From positions 20,145 to 84,144 of the forward strand of contig NZ_MAJS01000006.1 in NCBI RefSeq assembly GCF_001690985.1: DNA of 64,000 bases. Reading direction: 5' to 3'. The position numbers were made by a program, and so were the translations under genes. This DNA is from Aliivibrio sp. 1S175 (lineage in GTDB: Bacteria > Pseudomonadota > Gammaproteobacteria > Enterobacterales > Vibrionaceae). Position 1 is the first letter of the stretch, and the number at the start of each line of letters is the position of its first letter. Shown here one piece after another: positions 1 through 8,078 of the stretch. The notes under the pieces are model-generated. The model was not told where the DNA came from and searched no databases. It saw nothing but the letters and a program-made list of their open reading frames with translations.

Positions 1-20
1 CCCTAGACCCTAGACCCTAG
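1..20. repeat. 7-bp tandem repeat CCCTAGA (2.9 copies)
   Basis: The window opens with two full copies and one six-base copy of CCCTAGA. The TAG stop of copG, read on the minus strand, lies inside the last copy. The array may extend beyond the window edge, so its true length is unknown. Confidence 0.8.
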
Positions 21-451
21 TTATGCGTATTAAATAATGCTAATTTGCCATTCTCTTTAAATGCCACTACTTGGTATATATCTTTCTTATCACCATACTC
101 CATGCCTGGTGAGCCCATAGGCATTCCTGGAACGGCTAAACCTTTAAAATCACGAGGTTCAGCTAAAAACTGTTTAATATCATCGGCAGGGATATGGCCT
201 TCAAATACATAATCATTGATAACGGCAGTATGGCAAGAAGCAAGACTAGGATCGACTCCTAGTCTTTCTTTAATTGGATTCATGTTTTCATGGTCTTCAA
301 TTTTTACGGTGAAACCATTTTCTTCCATATGTTCTACCCACTCAGTACAACAACCGCAGTAAGGTGATTTGTAAACCACTACTTCAGTTGAGGCAAATGC
401 TGAAGTACTTAATAAAACAAACGAAATAAAAGCAAATTTAAGGTTTTTCAT
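17..451 (-). CDS. copG: CopG-type periplasmic copper-resistance protein (DUF411)
   Basis: DUF411/CopG proteins are periplasmic Cys-rich copper-binding proteins that help cells resist copper. Read from the ATG at 451, the protein has 144 residues and begins with a typical signal peptide ending ...STSAFA near residue 20. A CxCC motif (C32, C34, C35) lies in a thioredoxin-like start, a further Cys is C73, and a Met-rich stretch with VPGMPMG follows. These are the hallmarks of the family. A TTG start 15 bases upstream is possible, but the ATG has a GGA about 10 nt ahead and gives the cleaner signal peptide. It lies 18 nt after a small membrane-protein gene that overlaps copA, so all three are probably one CueR-controlled transcript. 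The symbol rests on family resemblance and the copA neighbour. Confidence 0.85.
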   Translation of the reverse strand: MKNLKFAFISFVLLSTSAFASTEVVVYKSPYCGCCTEWVEHMEENGFTVKIEDHENMNPIKERLGVDPSLASCHTAVINDYVFEGHIPADDIKQFLAEPRDFKGLAVPGMPMGSPGMEYGDKKDIYQVVAFKENGKLALFNTHN

Positions 452-469
452 AGTGGGTATTTCCAAAGG

Positions 470-544
470 TTATTTTGAATGGGGTGATAGCCAAAACCAG
501 TAGATTATGGCAATGATTAGAGCGAAACCGAATAAATTAATCAT
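470..544 (-). CDS. 24-residue single-span membrane protein between copA and copG
   Basis: A 25-codon frame starts with ATG at 544, inside the last codons of copA, and stops with TAA at 470. The peptide starts MINLFGFALIIAIIYWFWL and ends SPHSK, so it is one hydrophobic, Trp-rich helix with a short polar tail. An AAAAGGAG ribosome binding site lies 6 nt before the ATG, formed by the final codons of copA. Such a strong site has no role in copA itself and implies translational coupling. copG begins 18 nt after the stop. I do not recognise a family. A partner or assembly role for the CopA ATPase is inference from position only. Confidence 0.7.
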   Translation of the reverse strand: MINLFGFALIIAIIYWFWLSPHSK

Positions 545-3254
545 GTGATGCTCCTTTTGTTTTTTCGTATGAATCTTGTTGAGAACGTGGGTTGAAAAGT
601 CTTAATCGATTGGCATTAGTGACTACGGTAATTGAAGACAGTGCCATTGCTGCCCCTGCAACAACAGGGCTTAATAACATGCCTGTAAGCGGGAATAAGA
701 TGCCTGCGGCAATAGGTATCCCAATGGTGTTATAAACAAAGGCACCAAATAGGTTCTGTTTCATATTTTTCATCGTAGCTTTAGAAAGTTCAATGGCACT
801 TACTGCGGTTTGCAATGAGTGATTCATTAATGTGAGATGCGCACTTTCAATCGCCACATCGCTGCCATTACCCATCGCAATACCTACCTCAGCTTGCGCG
901 AGTGCTGGTGCATCATTAATACCATCCCCAATCATGGCGACTTTATGGCCTTGTGATTGAAGATCTTTTATTACTTGTGCTTTACCATCAGGTAATACAC
1001 CGGAAACAACTTGAGTAATGCCTAATTGCTTGGCGACATGTTCTGCGGTTTCTTTGCGATCACCGGTTAGCATCACGACAGTAATGCCTAATTGAGTAAA
1101 TTGCTTAATTGCGAGCGCTGAATCTACACGGATGGTATCACTGACTTCAATAACACCAATACATTGCTTGTTTACCGCAACAAACAAAGGTGTTGATGAA
1201 GGTGAGAGAACGACGTGGGGTACAGCAATGTCATTTTTTAATAAATAAGCCATATTACCAATAAATACGGTATCACTATCTACTTTTGCCGAAGCGCCAA
1301 GGCCTAGCTGAGCCGTAAAATTAAGGCCAGCTATCGCTTCCCATGAATGCTGTTTAAAATAAGCCATTACAGCCTTGGCAAGTGGGTGTTCTGAATGACT
1401 CTCAACGGCGGCGGCCAACGTAATTACCTGTTGTTCAGTATAGTTATTAAAGGTCGAGATCTTACTGACCGTTGGTTTTCCTTCCGTCAGCGTCCCTGTT
1501 TTATCAACAACAACAGTATCTATCGTGCTTGCAGTTTGAAGTACATCAGCATCTTTTATTAAAGCGCCAAATTCAGCCGCTTTACCAATCCCTACGGTAA
1601 CTGACATTGGAGTAGCAAGCCCCAAAGCACAAGGGCACGCAATGATAAGTACCGTAGTGGCAACAACCAACATATAACTTGATGTAGGTTCTGGGCCAAA
1701 GTTATACCAAATGAGCGCTGAGAAAATAGCAATAATCATAACGCTTGGCACAAATACCGATGATATTTTATCGGCCAATTTTGCAATGTTGGGCTTACTG
1801 CTCTGTGCATTTCGTACCATGGTAATAATTCGAGCTAGCATGGTGTGCTCACCAACGTTGGTTGCTTTAAAAGTAAAGCTACCTTGTTGATTAATCGTTC
1901 CTGCATGGACAGTATCATTCGTTGTTTTTAAGCTAGGGAGAGGCTCTCCAGTTAGCATTGCTTCATCAAGGTAGCTTTCACCGCTAATTAATACACCATC
2001 AACCGGAATTTTTTCACCGGGTTTAATTTTGATGATCATTCCCTGAAGCACTTGAGATATTGGTAACTCAACTTCTTTACCATCCAGAATAATCATTGCG
2101 GTTTGTGGTTGAAGGTTTAATAGTTTTTCAATGGCACTAGACGTTCTATTTCGTGCTTTGGTTTCAATCAAATTACCAAGCGTGATTAAACCTAAGATCA
2201 TTGCTGTTGCTTCAAAATAAACATGGCGTGCTTGTTCGGGGAAGAAGTCCGGTGAAATAACCAGAGCCATGGAATAAAGCCAAGCGGATCCTGTTCCTAG
2301 AGCCACAAGCGTATCCATTGTTGCTCTGTGGTGGGTGAAAGCTTTCCATGCATTAACAAAAAAATGTCTACCAGCAGTGAGTAACAATCCTAAACAAATT
2401 AATCCAACCAAACCCCAAGCAAGTTGATCGCTTGTCGTGTTGATTTGCATATTGCCACCAAATACGCCCCATAACATTAGTGGTGCCCCAATCGTTAATG
2501 AGACAATGGTGTTTTTCTTATGTGCAGCGGTCGTTTTTAGATATAGTTCTTTTTGTTTTTCCCGGCGCTGCTCTTCACTTAGACTAATTTCTGCACCATA
2601 ACCGCCTTTTTCTATTGCTTGGATTACATCTATTTCATTTATATCACCAGTAACTAAAGCGGTACGTTCGGCTAGGTTCACGCGAACAGATTGAACGTTA
2701 TTAGTGTCTGAAATGATTTTCTCAACAGAAGCAACACAACTGGCGCAAGTCATTCCGGATAAAATTAGCTGAGTGGTTCTTTTTGTATTTGGTTCTCGTT
2801 TTTCAGTGGTTTTAATCACTTCTTTATTACTTAATTCGGATGATGTGTCTTCAAGAATAAACGGAACGGAAGAGGCTTGAAATCCAATAGATTCAATGAG
2901 TGTGATTACACTTTTTATCGTGTGTGTTGTACTGAAACTAAGCTCTGTTTTTGAAATTGAAAGAACCGTGGAGTGAGACAGTGCTTTTAATGTCTCTGTG
3001 GTTTTCTTGACGCACTTACCGCAATTTAATCCTGCTAAATAAAGCGTTATTACTTTTTCTTGAGGGACAGAATAACCAAGCTGAGAAATTATCTCGATAA
3101 TATCTGTTTTAGAAAAGCTAGTGGTAAGAGTCAATTCTGTTTTGGTAACAGAATATTGAGAGATACCAGTGTGGGTAGAAAGTGCTTGTTCTACTTTAGC
3201 GACACAGCGGCCGCAATTTAATCCTGATAAAGGAAGGGTGAATTCCTGACTCAT
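537..3254 (-). CDS. copA: Cu(I)-exporting P1B-type ATPase CopA
   Basis: CopA pumps Cu(I) from cytoplasm to periplasm using ATP. The 905-residue protein carries three N-terminal heavy-metal-associated domains with CxxC pairs at C14/C17, C78/C81 and C170/C173. These are followed by the membrane helices, the TGEP actuator motif near 435, the CPC copper-transport motif at 540-542, and the phosphorylated Asp in DKTGT at 584, with a GDGIND hinge later. E. coli CopA has two HMA domains, so this copy has one more. The first two have LNCG in place of the usual MTC start. It is divergent from cueR behind a CueR-type promoter, and its end overlaps a small membrane-protein gene leading to copG. Confidence 0.97.
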   Translation of the reverse strand: MSQEFTLPLSGLNCGRCVAKVEQALSTHTGISQYSVTKTELTLTTSFSKTDIIEIISQLGYSVPQEKVITLYLAGLNCGKCVKKTTETLKALSHSTVLSISKTELSFSTTHTIKSVITLIESIGFQASSVPFILEDTSSELSNKEVIKTTEKREPNTKRTTQLILSGMTCASCVASVEKIISDTNNVQSVRVNLAERTALVTGDINEIDVIQAIEKGGYGAEISLSEEQRREKQKELYLKTTAAHKKNTIVSLTIGAPLMLWGVFGGNMQINTTSDQLAWGLVGLICLGLLLTAGRHFFVNAWKAFTHHRATMDTLVALGTGSAWLYSMALVISPDFFPEQARHVYFEATAMILGLITLGNLIETKARNRTSSAIEKLLNLQPQTAMIILDGKEVELPISQVLQGMIIKIKPGEKIPVDGVLISGESYLDEAMLTGEPLPSLKTTNDTVHAGTINQQGSFTFKATNVGEHTMLARIITMVRNAQSSKPNIAKLADKISSVFVPSVMIIAIFSALIWYNFGPEPTSSYMLVVATTVLIIACPCALGLATPMSVTVGIGKAAEFGALIKDADVLQTASTIDTVVVDKTGTLTEGKPTVSKISTFNNYTEQQVITLAAAVESHSEHPLAKAVMAYFKQHSWEAIAGLNFTAQLGLGASAKVDSDTVFIGNMAYLLKNDIAVPHVVLSPSSTPLFVAVNKQCIGVIEVSDTIRVDSALAIKQFTQLGITVVMLTGDRKETAEHVAKQLGITQVVSGVLPDGKAQVIKDLQSQGHKVAMIGDGINDAPALAQAEVGIAMGNGSDVAIESAHLTLMNHSLQTAVSAIELSKATMKNMKQNLFGAFVYNTIGIPIAAGILFPLTGMLLSPVVAGAAMALSSITVVTNANRLRLFNPRSQQDSYEKTKGASHD

Positions 3255-3286
3255 AATAACCTCATTAACTATTCTTGATATTGCTA

Positions 3287-3317
3287 AGAATAAACCTTAC
3301 AGTAAATGGAAGGTCAA
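3287..3317 (-). promoter_or_regulatory. CueR-type promoter/operator of copA
   Basis: On the minus strand a TTGACC -35 (3312-3317) and a TATTCT -10 (3287-3292) are separated by exactly 19 bp, the overlong spacer typical of MerR-family promoters. The spacer holds the inverted pair ACCTTCC / GTAAGGT, which resembles the known CueR operator. The activator gene is divergent next door. Confidence 0.88.
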
Positions 3318-3339
3318 GCAGTTAAATGAGTAAATTAAA

Positions 3340-3741
3340 ATGAATATTAGCGAAGTGGCGAATTTAACCGGATTAACATCGAAAGCGATTCGCTTTTATG
3401 AAAGTAAAGGTGTGATCAGAGAGGCAAATCGAGGTGCGAATGGATACCGTCAGTACACAACAGCTCAAGTAGAAGAGTTACAGTTGATCCGACGTTCAAG
3501 GTTAGTCGGATTTAGTTTAGAAGAGTGCCAAGAACTATTAAGTTTATCAAATAATCCAAATCGCCGTAGTGCGGATGTAAAAAAGAAAACGCTAGAGAAA
3601 GTCACTGAGATAGAAGCCAAGATCCAAGAATTAGAAGGGATGAAGCAAACATTACTAGAACTAGCGAGTGCCTGTCCTGGAGATGAAAGTAATGACTGTC
3701 CTATTATTAAAGGGCTAACCTGTTGTCACGATAAAAAGTAA
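3340..3741 (+). CDS. cueR: Copper-responsive MerR-family activator CueR
   Basis: CueR senses Cu(I) and activates copper-efflux genes by untwisting promoters with long spacers. The 133-residue protein has the MerR winged helix at the N terminus ([20 protein letters not shown]), a dimerisation helix around 78-108, and the metal loop [10 protein letters not shown] with C112 and C120, the exact positions of the CueR copper ligands. An additional CC pair and His sit at the C terminus. It faces copA, and the promoter between them fits CueR control. The call over ZntR or HmrR relatives rests on the two-Cys loop spacing and the neighbour. Confidence 0.95.
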   Translation: MNISEVANLTGLTSKAIRFYESKGVIREANRGANGYRQYTTAQVEELQLIRRSRLVGFSLEECQELLSLSNNPNRRSADVKKKTLEKVTEIEAKIQELEGMKQTLLELASACPGDESNDCPIIKGLTCCHDKK

Positions 3742-3769
3742 CAACAGGGTTAATCCTAATTTTTATTTT

Positions 3770-4624
3770 TTAGTAAAGTAGAGAATACAACTGGCGACGG
3801 TATTTACCCGCAATAGGATTTCCTTGGCCAAGAGCAGAAAGAATATCCATCATTGTTTTCTTTACTTGTCCATCTTGAGCATTTAGATTTTTTAATAGAA
3901 TAACCATTAAGATTTCGAGAGCTTCTTCTTGGCGATTTACTTGGCTATATTGAATAGCAAGTTCTAAAGCCAACCCATTGTTGCTTTTATCTGCATTATA
4001 TTTATCTTCTAATGCTTGGATTTCAGGCGTATTTCCTGCTTGTTTATGAAGCTCTAGTTTTGCTATTAATTCTTTGTATTTACTGTCTTGATCTTGCATT
4101 AAAATTTCAGACAACATTGCTTCTGCTTGATCGTAAGCTTGAGTTTCAATATAGCATTGAGCAATATGAAGTTTAATTTGGCCATTACCACCAAAGTGTT
4201 CAAGTAAGGCAAGCAGGGTAGGAAGCGCAGCTTGAAACTCACCTTCTTCAACTAATTTAAATGCTTGACCTAATTGAAGTTCTTCTTGGCTAGGTAAATG
4301 CTTATTTAGCATGGTTTGAATAGCCTCTATAGTTTGAGGTCCACCCATTCCATCAACCGCTTGACCATTTTTAAATAACGCAATTGTAGGCAATGTTTGA
4401 ACACCAAACTGTTGAGCAAGACCTTGTTGTTCTTCACAGTTAAGTAGTGCAAGAGTAACGGCATCGCCGTATTGCTGCGCTAACTGTTGTAATGTTGGGA
4501 TAACAGCAAGGCTTTCTTGACTCATTGGTGCCCAGAAGTGAATTAGTACTGGGGTTTGCATTGAGCCTTCGAGTACTTGTTGGAAGTTTTGTTCGTTCAG
4601 TTCAACGCTATGTTCTGGCTGCAT
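3770..4624 (-). CDS. cnoX: CnoX/YbbN thioredoxin-fold co-chaperone with TPR repeats
   Basis: CnoX (YbbN) is a holdase that protects proteins from oxidation and passes them to GroEL and DnaK. The 284-residue protein has an N-terminal thioredoxin fold (about 1-110) and TPR-like helices to the end, the family's normal size. The active-site position reads WAPMSQES, so the thioredoxin CxxC is SxxS; E. coli YbbN keeps the second Cys. A Cys at residue 63 (LLNCEE) matches the reactive Cys63 of E. coli CnoX. The ybbO-like gene lies upstream on the same strand, as in E. coli, with a small membrane-protein gene in between. Confidence 0.9.
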   Translation of the reverse strand: MQPEHSVELNEQNFQQVLEGSMQTPVLIHFWAPMSQESLAVIPTLQQLAQQYGDAVTLALLNCEEQQGLAQQFGVQTLPTIALFKNGQAVDGMGGPQTIEAIQTMLNKHLPSQEELQLGQAFKLVEEGEFQAALPTLLALLEHFGGNGQIKLHIAQCYIETQAYDQAEAMLSEILMQDQDSKYKELIAKLELHKQAGNTPEIQALEDKYNADKSNNGLALELAIQYSQVNRQEEALEILMVILLKNLNAQDGQVKKTMMDILSALGQGNPIAGKYRRQLYSLLY

Positions 4625-4710
4625 GGTCTTTTCCTAAAATCAGTATTGTCTCTGTATATATACAGTTATATGGGGTATTGCATTGATTTTCAAGGAGCCA
4701 GAGACGAAGA

Positions 4711-4737
4711 AAGCCACTATGCATAACATAATGGCTT
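4711..4737 (-). terminator. Hairpin downstream of the 21-residue gene
   Basis: An 11-bp stem with one G-T pair and a 5-nt loop lies 25 nt after the stop of the small gene at 4762-4827. It is followed on the minus strand by TTTCTT. The U run is short, so termination is likely but not certain. Confidence 0.55.
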
Positions 4738-4761
4738 TACTATCGTAAGCGAAAACAACCG

Positions 4762-4827
4762 TTAGATCAGTATGAATACCGCAACAGCAACACTCACACA
4801 GATCCAGTTGATTTTTCCTAGTGTCAT
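4762..4827 (-). CDS. 21-residue hydrophobic peptide between ybbO and cnoX
   Basis: A 22-codon frame runs from ATG at 4827 to TAA at 4762. The peptide begins MTLGKINWIC and continues VSVAVAVFIL, ending in Ile: a short positive N terminus followed by one membrane-spanning stretch. The ribosome binding site TAGGAG lies 5 nt before the ATG, which is near ideal. A hairpin follows the stop, so this looks like a self-contained gene of about 120 nt of transcript. It fills most of an otherwise empty 333-base gap. No family is recognised and no function is claimed. Confidence 0.6.
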   Translation of the reverse strand: MTLGKINWICVSVAVAVFILI

Positions 4828-4957
4828 ATTATCTCCTAAAAAACACTTTCTACCAGATGTGAATAAATATACTTATTCAATATGACACTAATATTACATT
4901 TTTAGTCTTTTCTCATATTTCTTAATTATTACACTCAATCAACATGATAAAGATAAG

Positions 4958-5785
4958 TTAATCGCTCTTATTTAAGATCTTATCTAGGTACTTTGTTGGT
5001 AATAACCGTTTTAGAATAGCAAAGAGGTGAGTTGGAAAGGTGACTCGATAGCGAGCTTTTGGTCTTGATGAATTGAGAGCATGTAATAATGGAGGAATGA
5101 TAGATTCAGGCGGTAAAACAAAGGCGCTTCCAGAGGTTTTATTTTCTAATCTTTTCTGTTGAGCTAAATACTTTTCTTTATGTGGACTATTATCAATACT
5201 TACCCATTTTTTGAATGATTTCAATGCATTGTATCGAAAATTCGTTTCGATTGGACCTGGTTCAATTAAACTTATTTTTATATCTGTATCGGATAACTCC
5301 AAGCGTAAGGTATCTGTCCAGCCTTCGATTGCAAATTTTGACGCGTTATAAGCGCCACGGTATTTCATCGCAACGATACCTAAAACAGAGCTGTTTTGAA
5401 TAATGCGACCTTCACCTTGCTTTCTCATTATTGGAAGAATTTCTGTGATTAATTGATGCCATCCAAAGAAATTTGATTCAAACTGCTCTTTTAAGGCCTC
5501 CCTAGGTAGGTCTTCTAATGCTCCGGCTTGCCCATATGCTCCGTTATTGAACAATCCGTATAATTTCCCATCAGTTAAGAGAAGGAGTTGCTGAACTGCG
5601 GCAGAGATACTTTTTGGATCAGCATAATCCAGATGTAAACAAGTTAACCCTTCTTTTTGTAAGCGTTCAACATCTTTTATTTGTCGGCACGATGCGATGA
5701 CTTGAAAGCCGTGTTGTTGTAATTGATGGGCTGCAGTATAACCAATGCCAGTAGAGCAGCCTGTAATAAAAATTGAACGTTGCAT
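4958..5785 (-). CDS. ybbO: Short-chain dehydrogenase/reductase, YbbO-like
   Basis: This is a classical SDR of 275 residues that should use NAD(P)H to reduce a carbonyl or oxidise an alcohol. Visible motifs are the cofactor loop TGCSTGIG at 8-15, NNGAYG at 80-85 (an NNAG variant), a catalytic Ser near 132, and Y146/K150 in the YNASK motif. E. coli YbbO, an NADP-dependent aldehyde reductase, is also next to ybbN, which supports the name. No clear Shine-Dalgarno precedes the ATG; instead a long hairpin lies between this gene and yfcH upstream. Substrate cannot be read from the sequence. Confidence 0.75.
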   Translation of the reverse strand: MQRSIFITGCSTGIGYTAAHQLQQHGFQVIASCRQIKDVERLQKEGLTCLHLDYADPKSISAAVQQLLLLTDGKLYGLFNNGAYGQAGALEDLPREALKEQFESNFFGWHQLITEILPIMRKQGEGRIIQNSSVLGIVAMKYRGAYNASKFAIEGWTDTLRLELSDTDIKISLIEPGPIETNFRYNALKSFKKWVSIDNSPHKEKYLAQQKRLENKTSGSAFVLPPESIIPPLLHALNSSRPKARYRVTFPTHLFAILKRLLPTKYLDKILNKSD

Positions 5786-5797
5786 AATGTGACTAAG

Positions 5798-5855
5798 ACT
5801 CTGTTTATGGATGTTATTTTATAATGGATCTAAAATAACATCATTGCAACAGAGT
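5798..5855. repeat. 58-nt two-part inverted repeat between yfcH and ybbO
   Basis: ACTCTGTT (5798-5805) pairs with AACAGAGT (5848-5855), and ATGTTATTTTA (5811-5821) pairs with TAAAATAACAT (5831-5841). Both stems are perfect, 8 and 11 bp, with a small internal loop and a 9-nt apical loop. No U run follows on either strand, so it is not a simple terminator. Confidence 0.75.
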
Positions 5856-5858
5856 GGG

Positions 5859-6764
5859 TTAACTTAGCAGCTGTTTTAGTGCTGATTCAATTCGAGAGTA
5901 ACGAAACTTAAAACCCTCATGGACTAAGCGTTTCGGGCGAATTCTTTGGCTATCTGTTAGTAAAACGGCTCCCTCTCCTAGTATGGCTTTGATTACTATT
6001 TTGGGAGTAAATAAGAAATGAGGTCGTTTGAGTGTTTTTGCTAAGGTTTGGCTAAAAATTGCATTAGTAACAGGGTGAGGAGCAACTAAATTATAAATGC
6101 CTTTACTCTCCTCGTGTTCCATTAGGTGCAATATAGCGAGCACCATGTCATCAATATGAATCCAAGACATATATTGTTTGCCATCACCTACAGGCCCTCC
6201 TAAACCGCACTGGTAAGGTAGATACATTTTTTTTAGGGCGCCTCCTAAAGGAGAAAGAACAACACCTGTTCGTAAAATACAGACGCGAGTTTGCTCACTC
6301 TCTGCTTGTAATGCTTTATTTTCCCATTGTTGACAAATTTGGTGAGCAAAGTCCGATGATAATATTTCTGTGGTTTCATCAATGTTTTGAGCACCATTAT
6401 CACCATAATAGCCCACAGCAGAACCTGAAATAAAACAGCGTGGTGGGCTCGTTGATTTTAAGCAAAGTTGAACGAGTTTCTCAGTAAGTACACAGCGACT
6501 ATCTGTGATGATTTTTTTTTGTTTTGTAGTCCATTTTTTGTCAGCAATAGGTTCACCTGCCAAATTAATAATTATATCTATATCATTAAAGTCGGTAAAA
6601 GAGGCGAGGTCGGGGATAAAATCAACATGAGGTAAAGCAAGGTGATTTAAGCTTGATTCTGCTTTTTTTGGGTTACGGGTTAAAAGAATTAGATTATGCC
6701 CTTTAAGGTGATCTAATAGGTGTTTTCCGATTAATCCAGTACTACCTGTAATAAGTATTTTCAT
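5859..6764 (-). CDS. yfcH: NAD(P)-binding epimerase-family protein YfcH
   Basis: The 301-residue protein belongs to the TIGR01777/SDR39U1 group of extended SDR proteins, often listed as a putative nucleoside-diphosphate-sugar epimerase. The start MKILITGSTGLIGKHL holds the GxxGxxG nucleotide-binding loop at 7-13, and the family features INLAGEPIADKKW, SAVGYYGD and the C-terminal GEGAVLLTDSQR are present. The reaction is unknown in the family. It is divergent from yfcE, which in E. coli lies in the same neighbourhood, and probably shares a transcript with the downstream ybbO-like gene. Confidence 0.82.
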   Translation of the reverse strand: MKILITGSTGLIGKHLLDHLKGHNLILLTRNPKKAESSLNHLALPHVDFIPDLASFTDFNDIDIIINLAGEPIADKKWTTKQKKIITDSRCVLTEKLVQLCLKSTSPPRCFISGSAVGYYGDNGAQNIDETTEILSSDFAHQICQQWENKALQAESEQTRVCILRTGVVLSPLGGALKKMYLPYQCGLGGPVGDGKQYMSWIHIDDMVLAILHLMEHEESKGIYNLVAPHPVTNAIFSQTLAKTLKRPHFLFTPKIVIKAILGEGAVLLTDSQRIRPKRLVHEGFKFRYSRIESALKQLLS

Positions 6765-6897
6765 CTCGTCTCCTGCAAGATATTAATCATATCTGATTAA
6801 CTAAGTATAAATTGACTTCATTGATTGGCAACTTTGATGCTGTTTTTCCTTTATACTTGATGCTTGAAATATCTTTTTATAAGTTTAAGGGTTCTTC

Positions 6898-7446
6898 GTG
6901 AAGTTATTTTTTGCCTCAGATCTGCATGGCTCATTGCCTGCAACTCAACGTGTTATAGATACGTTTTTAGACTCTAAAGCGGATCATTTAATTCTGCTTG
7001 GTGATTTAATTAATTTTGGTCCTAGAAATCCATTACCAGAAGGGCATAACCCGATTGCGGTCGCTGAGTTATTAAATCAATACGCAGAGTCTATCATTGC
7101 AGTAAGAGGTAATTGTGACAGTGAAGTTGATCAAATGCTGTTATCGTTTCCTATTATGTCTGATTACAATATCGTGCTGTTACCTACAGGGCAAAAGCTT
7201 TTTTTAACGCACGGGCATATTTATAATGCTGAAAAACGACCTTTATTAAAAAGGGGAGATGTTATTGTTCATGGGCATACACATGTTTCAGTAGCTGAGT
7301 GGCAAGGAGAGCAAATTATTTTTAACCCGGGTTCAACTACGTTCCCTCGAAATGAAGGCGATAGAGCAAGCTATGGTTTACTTGATGAGACTCATTTATC
7401 CGTTCTAGACTTTGAAGGAAATATACTGAACTCAATTGATTTATAA
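6898..7446 (+). CDS. yfcE: Metallophosphoesterase YfcE
   Basis: YfcE is a manganese-dependent phosphodiesterase of the calcineurin fold, active on model phosphodiesters; the natural substrate is unclear. The 182-residue protein has all blocks of the family: DLHG (D8, H10), LLGDLINFGP, RGNCDSE, LTHGH and VHGHTH. It starts at a GTG, with AAGG nine bases upstream; no in-frame ATG is better placed. A strong terminator shared with toxS follows. Confidence 0.9.
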   Translation: MKLFFASDLHGSLPATQRVIDTFLDSKADHLILLGDLINFGPRNPLPEGHNPIAVAELLNQYAESIIAVRGNCDSEVDQMLLSFPIMSDYNIVLLPTGQKLFLTHGHIYNAEKRPLLKRGDVIVHGHTHVSVAEWQGEQIIFNPGSTTFPRNEGDRASYGLLDETHLSVLDFEGNILNSIDL

Positions 7447-7470
7447 TTACCGAGTGATAAATCATGCATA

Positions 7471-7507
7471 AAAAATCCGAGACGATAATTATCTCGGATT
7501 TTTTTAT
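7471..7507. terminator. Bidirectional terminator between yfcE and toxS
   Basis: AAATCCGAGA pairs with TCTCGGATTT around a 9-nt loop, with A and T runs on both sides, so it can stop both converging genes. Confidence 0.9.
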
Positions 7508-7526
7508 AACGTTATTTATCACTGGT

Positions 7527-8078
7527 TTAATGAGAAAATAGAATCCCTGACCCGTAATTTAGGCTAGTCAGTAATAATGTTTTATCATTAATAACATCTA
7601 CACGTTTGCTTTGTTGAGCATCCATTTGGAATACTCTCATTATTAATTTCTTCTGTGATCCAGTGAATTCTTTATTGTCACTTGATGTCACATCTTTAAA
7701 TTCGATAGGGTCAATAAGAAGGTAATCACCGCTATATTCCCAGTTACCTGTTTCCATAACATTAATGGTTAATGGGTGCTGAGCGTTATCTAAAACACTA
7801 TAAATTGTCAATTTTGACGATTTAGAGTAGGTTTTATTGGGTAAGTAAACCACATTAGATTTAATGTCAGCTCGTTTTAATGGCCCCATATCTTCGTAAT
7901 CAACATTGCTGTCGATACGAACGGTGCTCATGCTTTGCCATTCTTTAGATGTCAGTAGTTGTTCTACTTTACTGTCACTTTCCCAATAAAACCAACCGCT
8001 ACCAATCATTGAAATTAGAAGAAGAATGATCGGTAAAAAACGTTTCAATAGAGGTAATTGTTCGTTATTTAACCACAT
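7527..8078 (-). CDS. toxS: ToxS, membrane partner of ToxR
   Basis: ToxS is a periplasm-facing single-pass protein that stabilises and activates ToxR. The 183-residue product has a short cytoplasmic start, one membrane helix around 15-30 (FLPIILLLISMIGSGWFYW) and a periplasmic domain. It overlaps the end of toxR by 10 bp, so the two are translationally coupled. Identification rests on size, topology and position behind toxR. Confidence 0.92.
   Translation of the reverse strand: MWLNNEQLPLLKRFLPIILLLISMIGSGWFYWESDSKVEQLLTSKEWQSMSTVRIDSNVDYEDMGPLKRADIKSNVVYLPNKTYSKSSKLTIYSVLDNAQHPLTINVMETGNWEYSGDYLLIDPIEFKDVTSSDNKEFTGSQKKLIMRVFQMDAQQSKRVDVINDKTLLLTSLNYGSGILFSH

Noticed and set aside
3040-3070. 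A-rich run after the first HMA domain of copA as a programmed frameshift like E. coli CopA(Z)
   Set aside because: The in-frame codons GAA AAA GTA do not form a canonical -1 slippery heptamer, and only a +1 shift reaches an early stop. No stimulating hairpin was evident.
4652-4665. CTGTATATATACAG upstream of cnoX, at first sight a LexA (SOS) box
   Set aside because: It is a perfect palindrome, but the CTG and CAG arms are 8 bp apart and not the 10 bp needed for the E. coli-type LexA site. No SOS gene is near.
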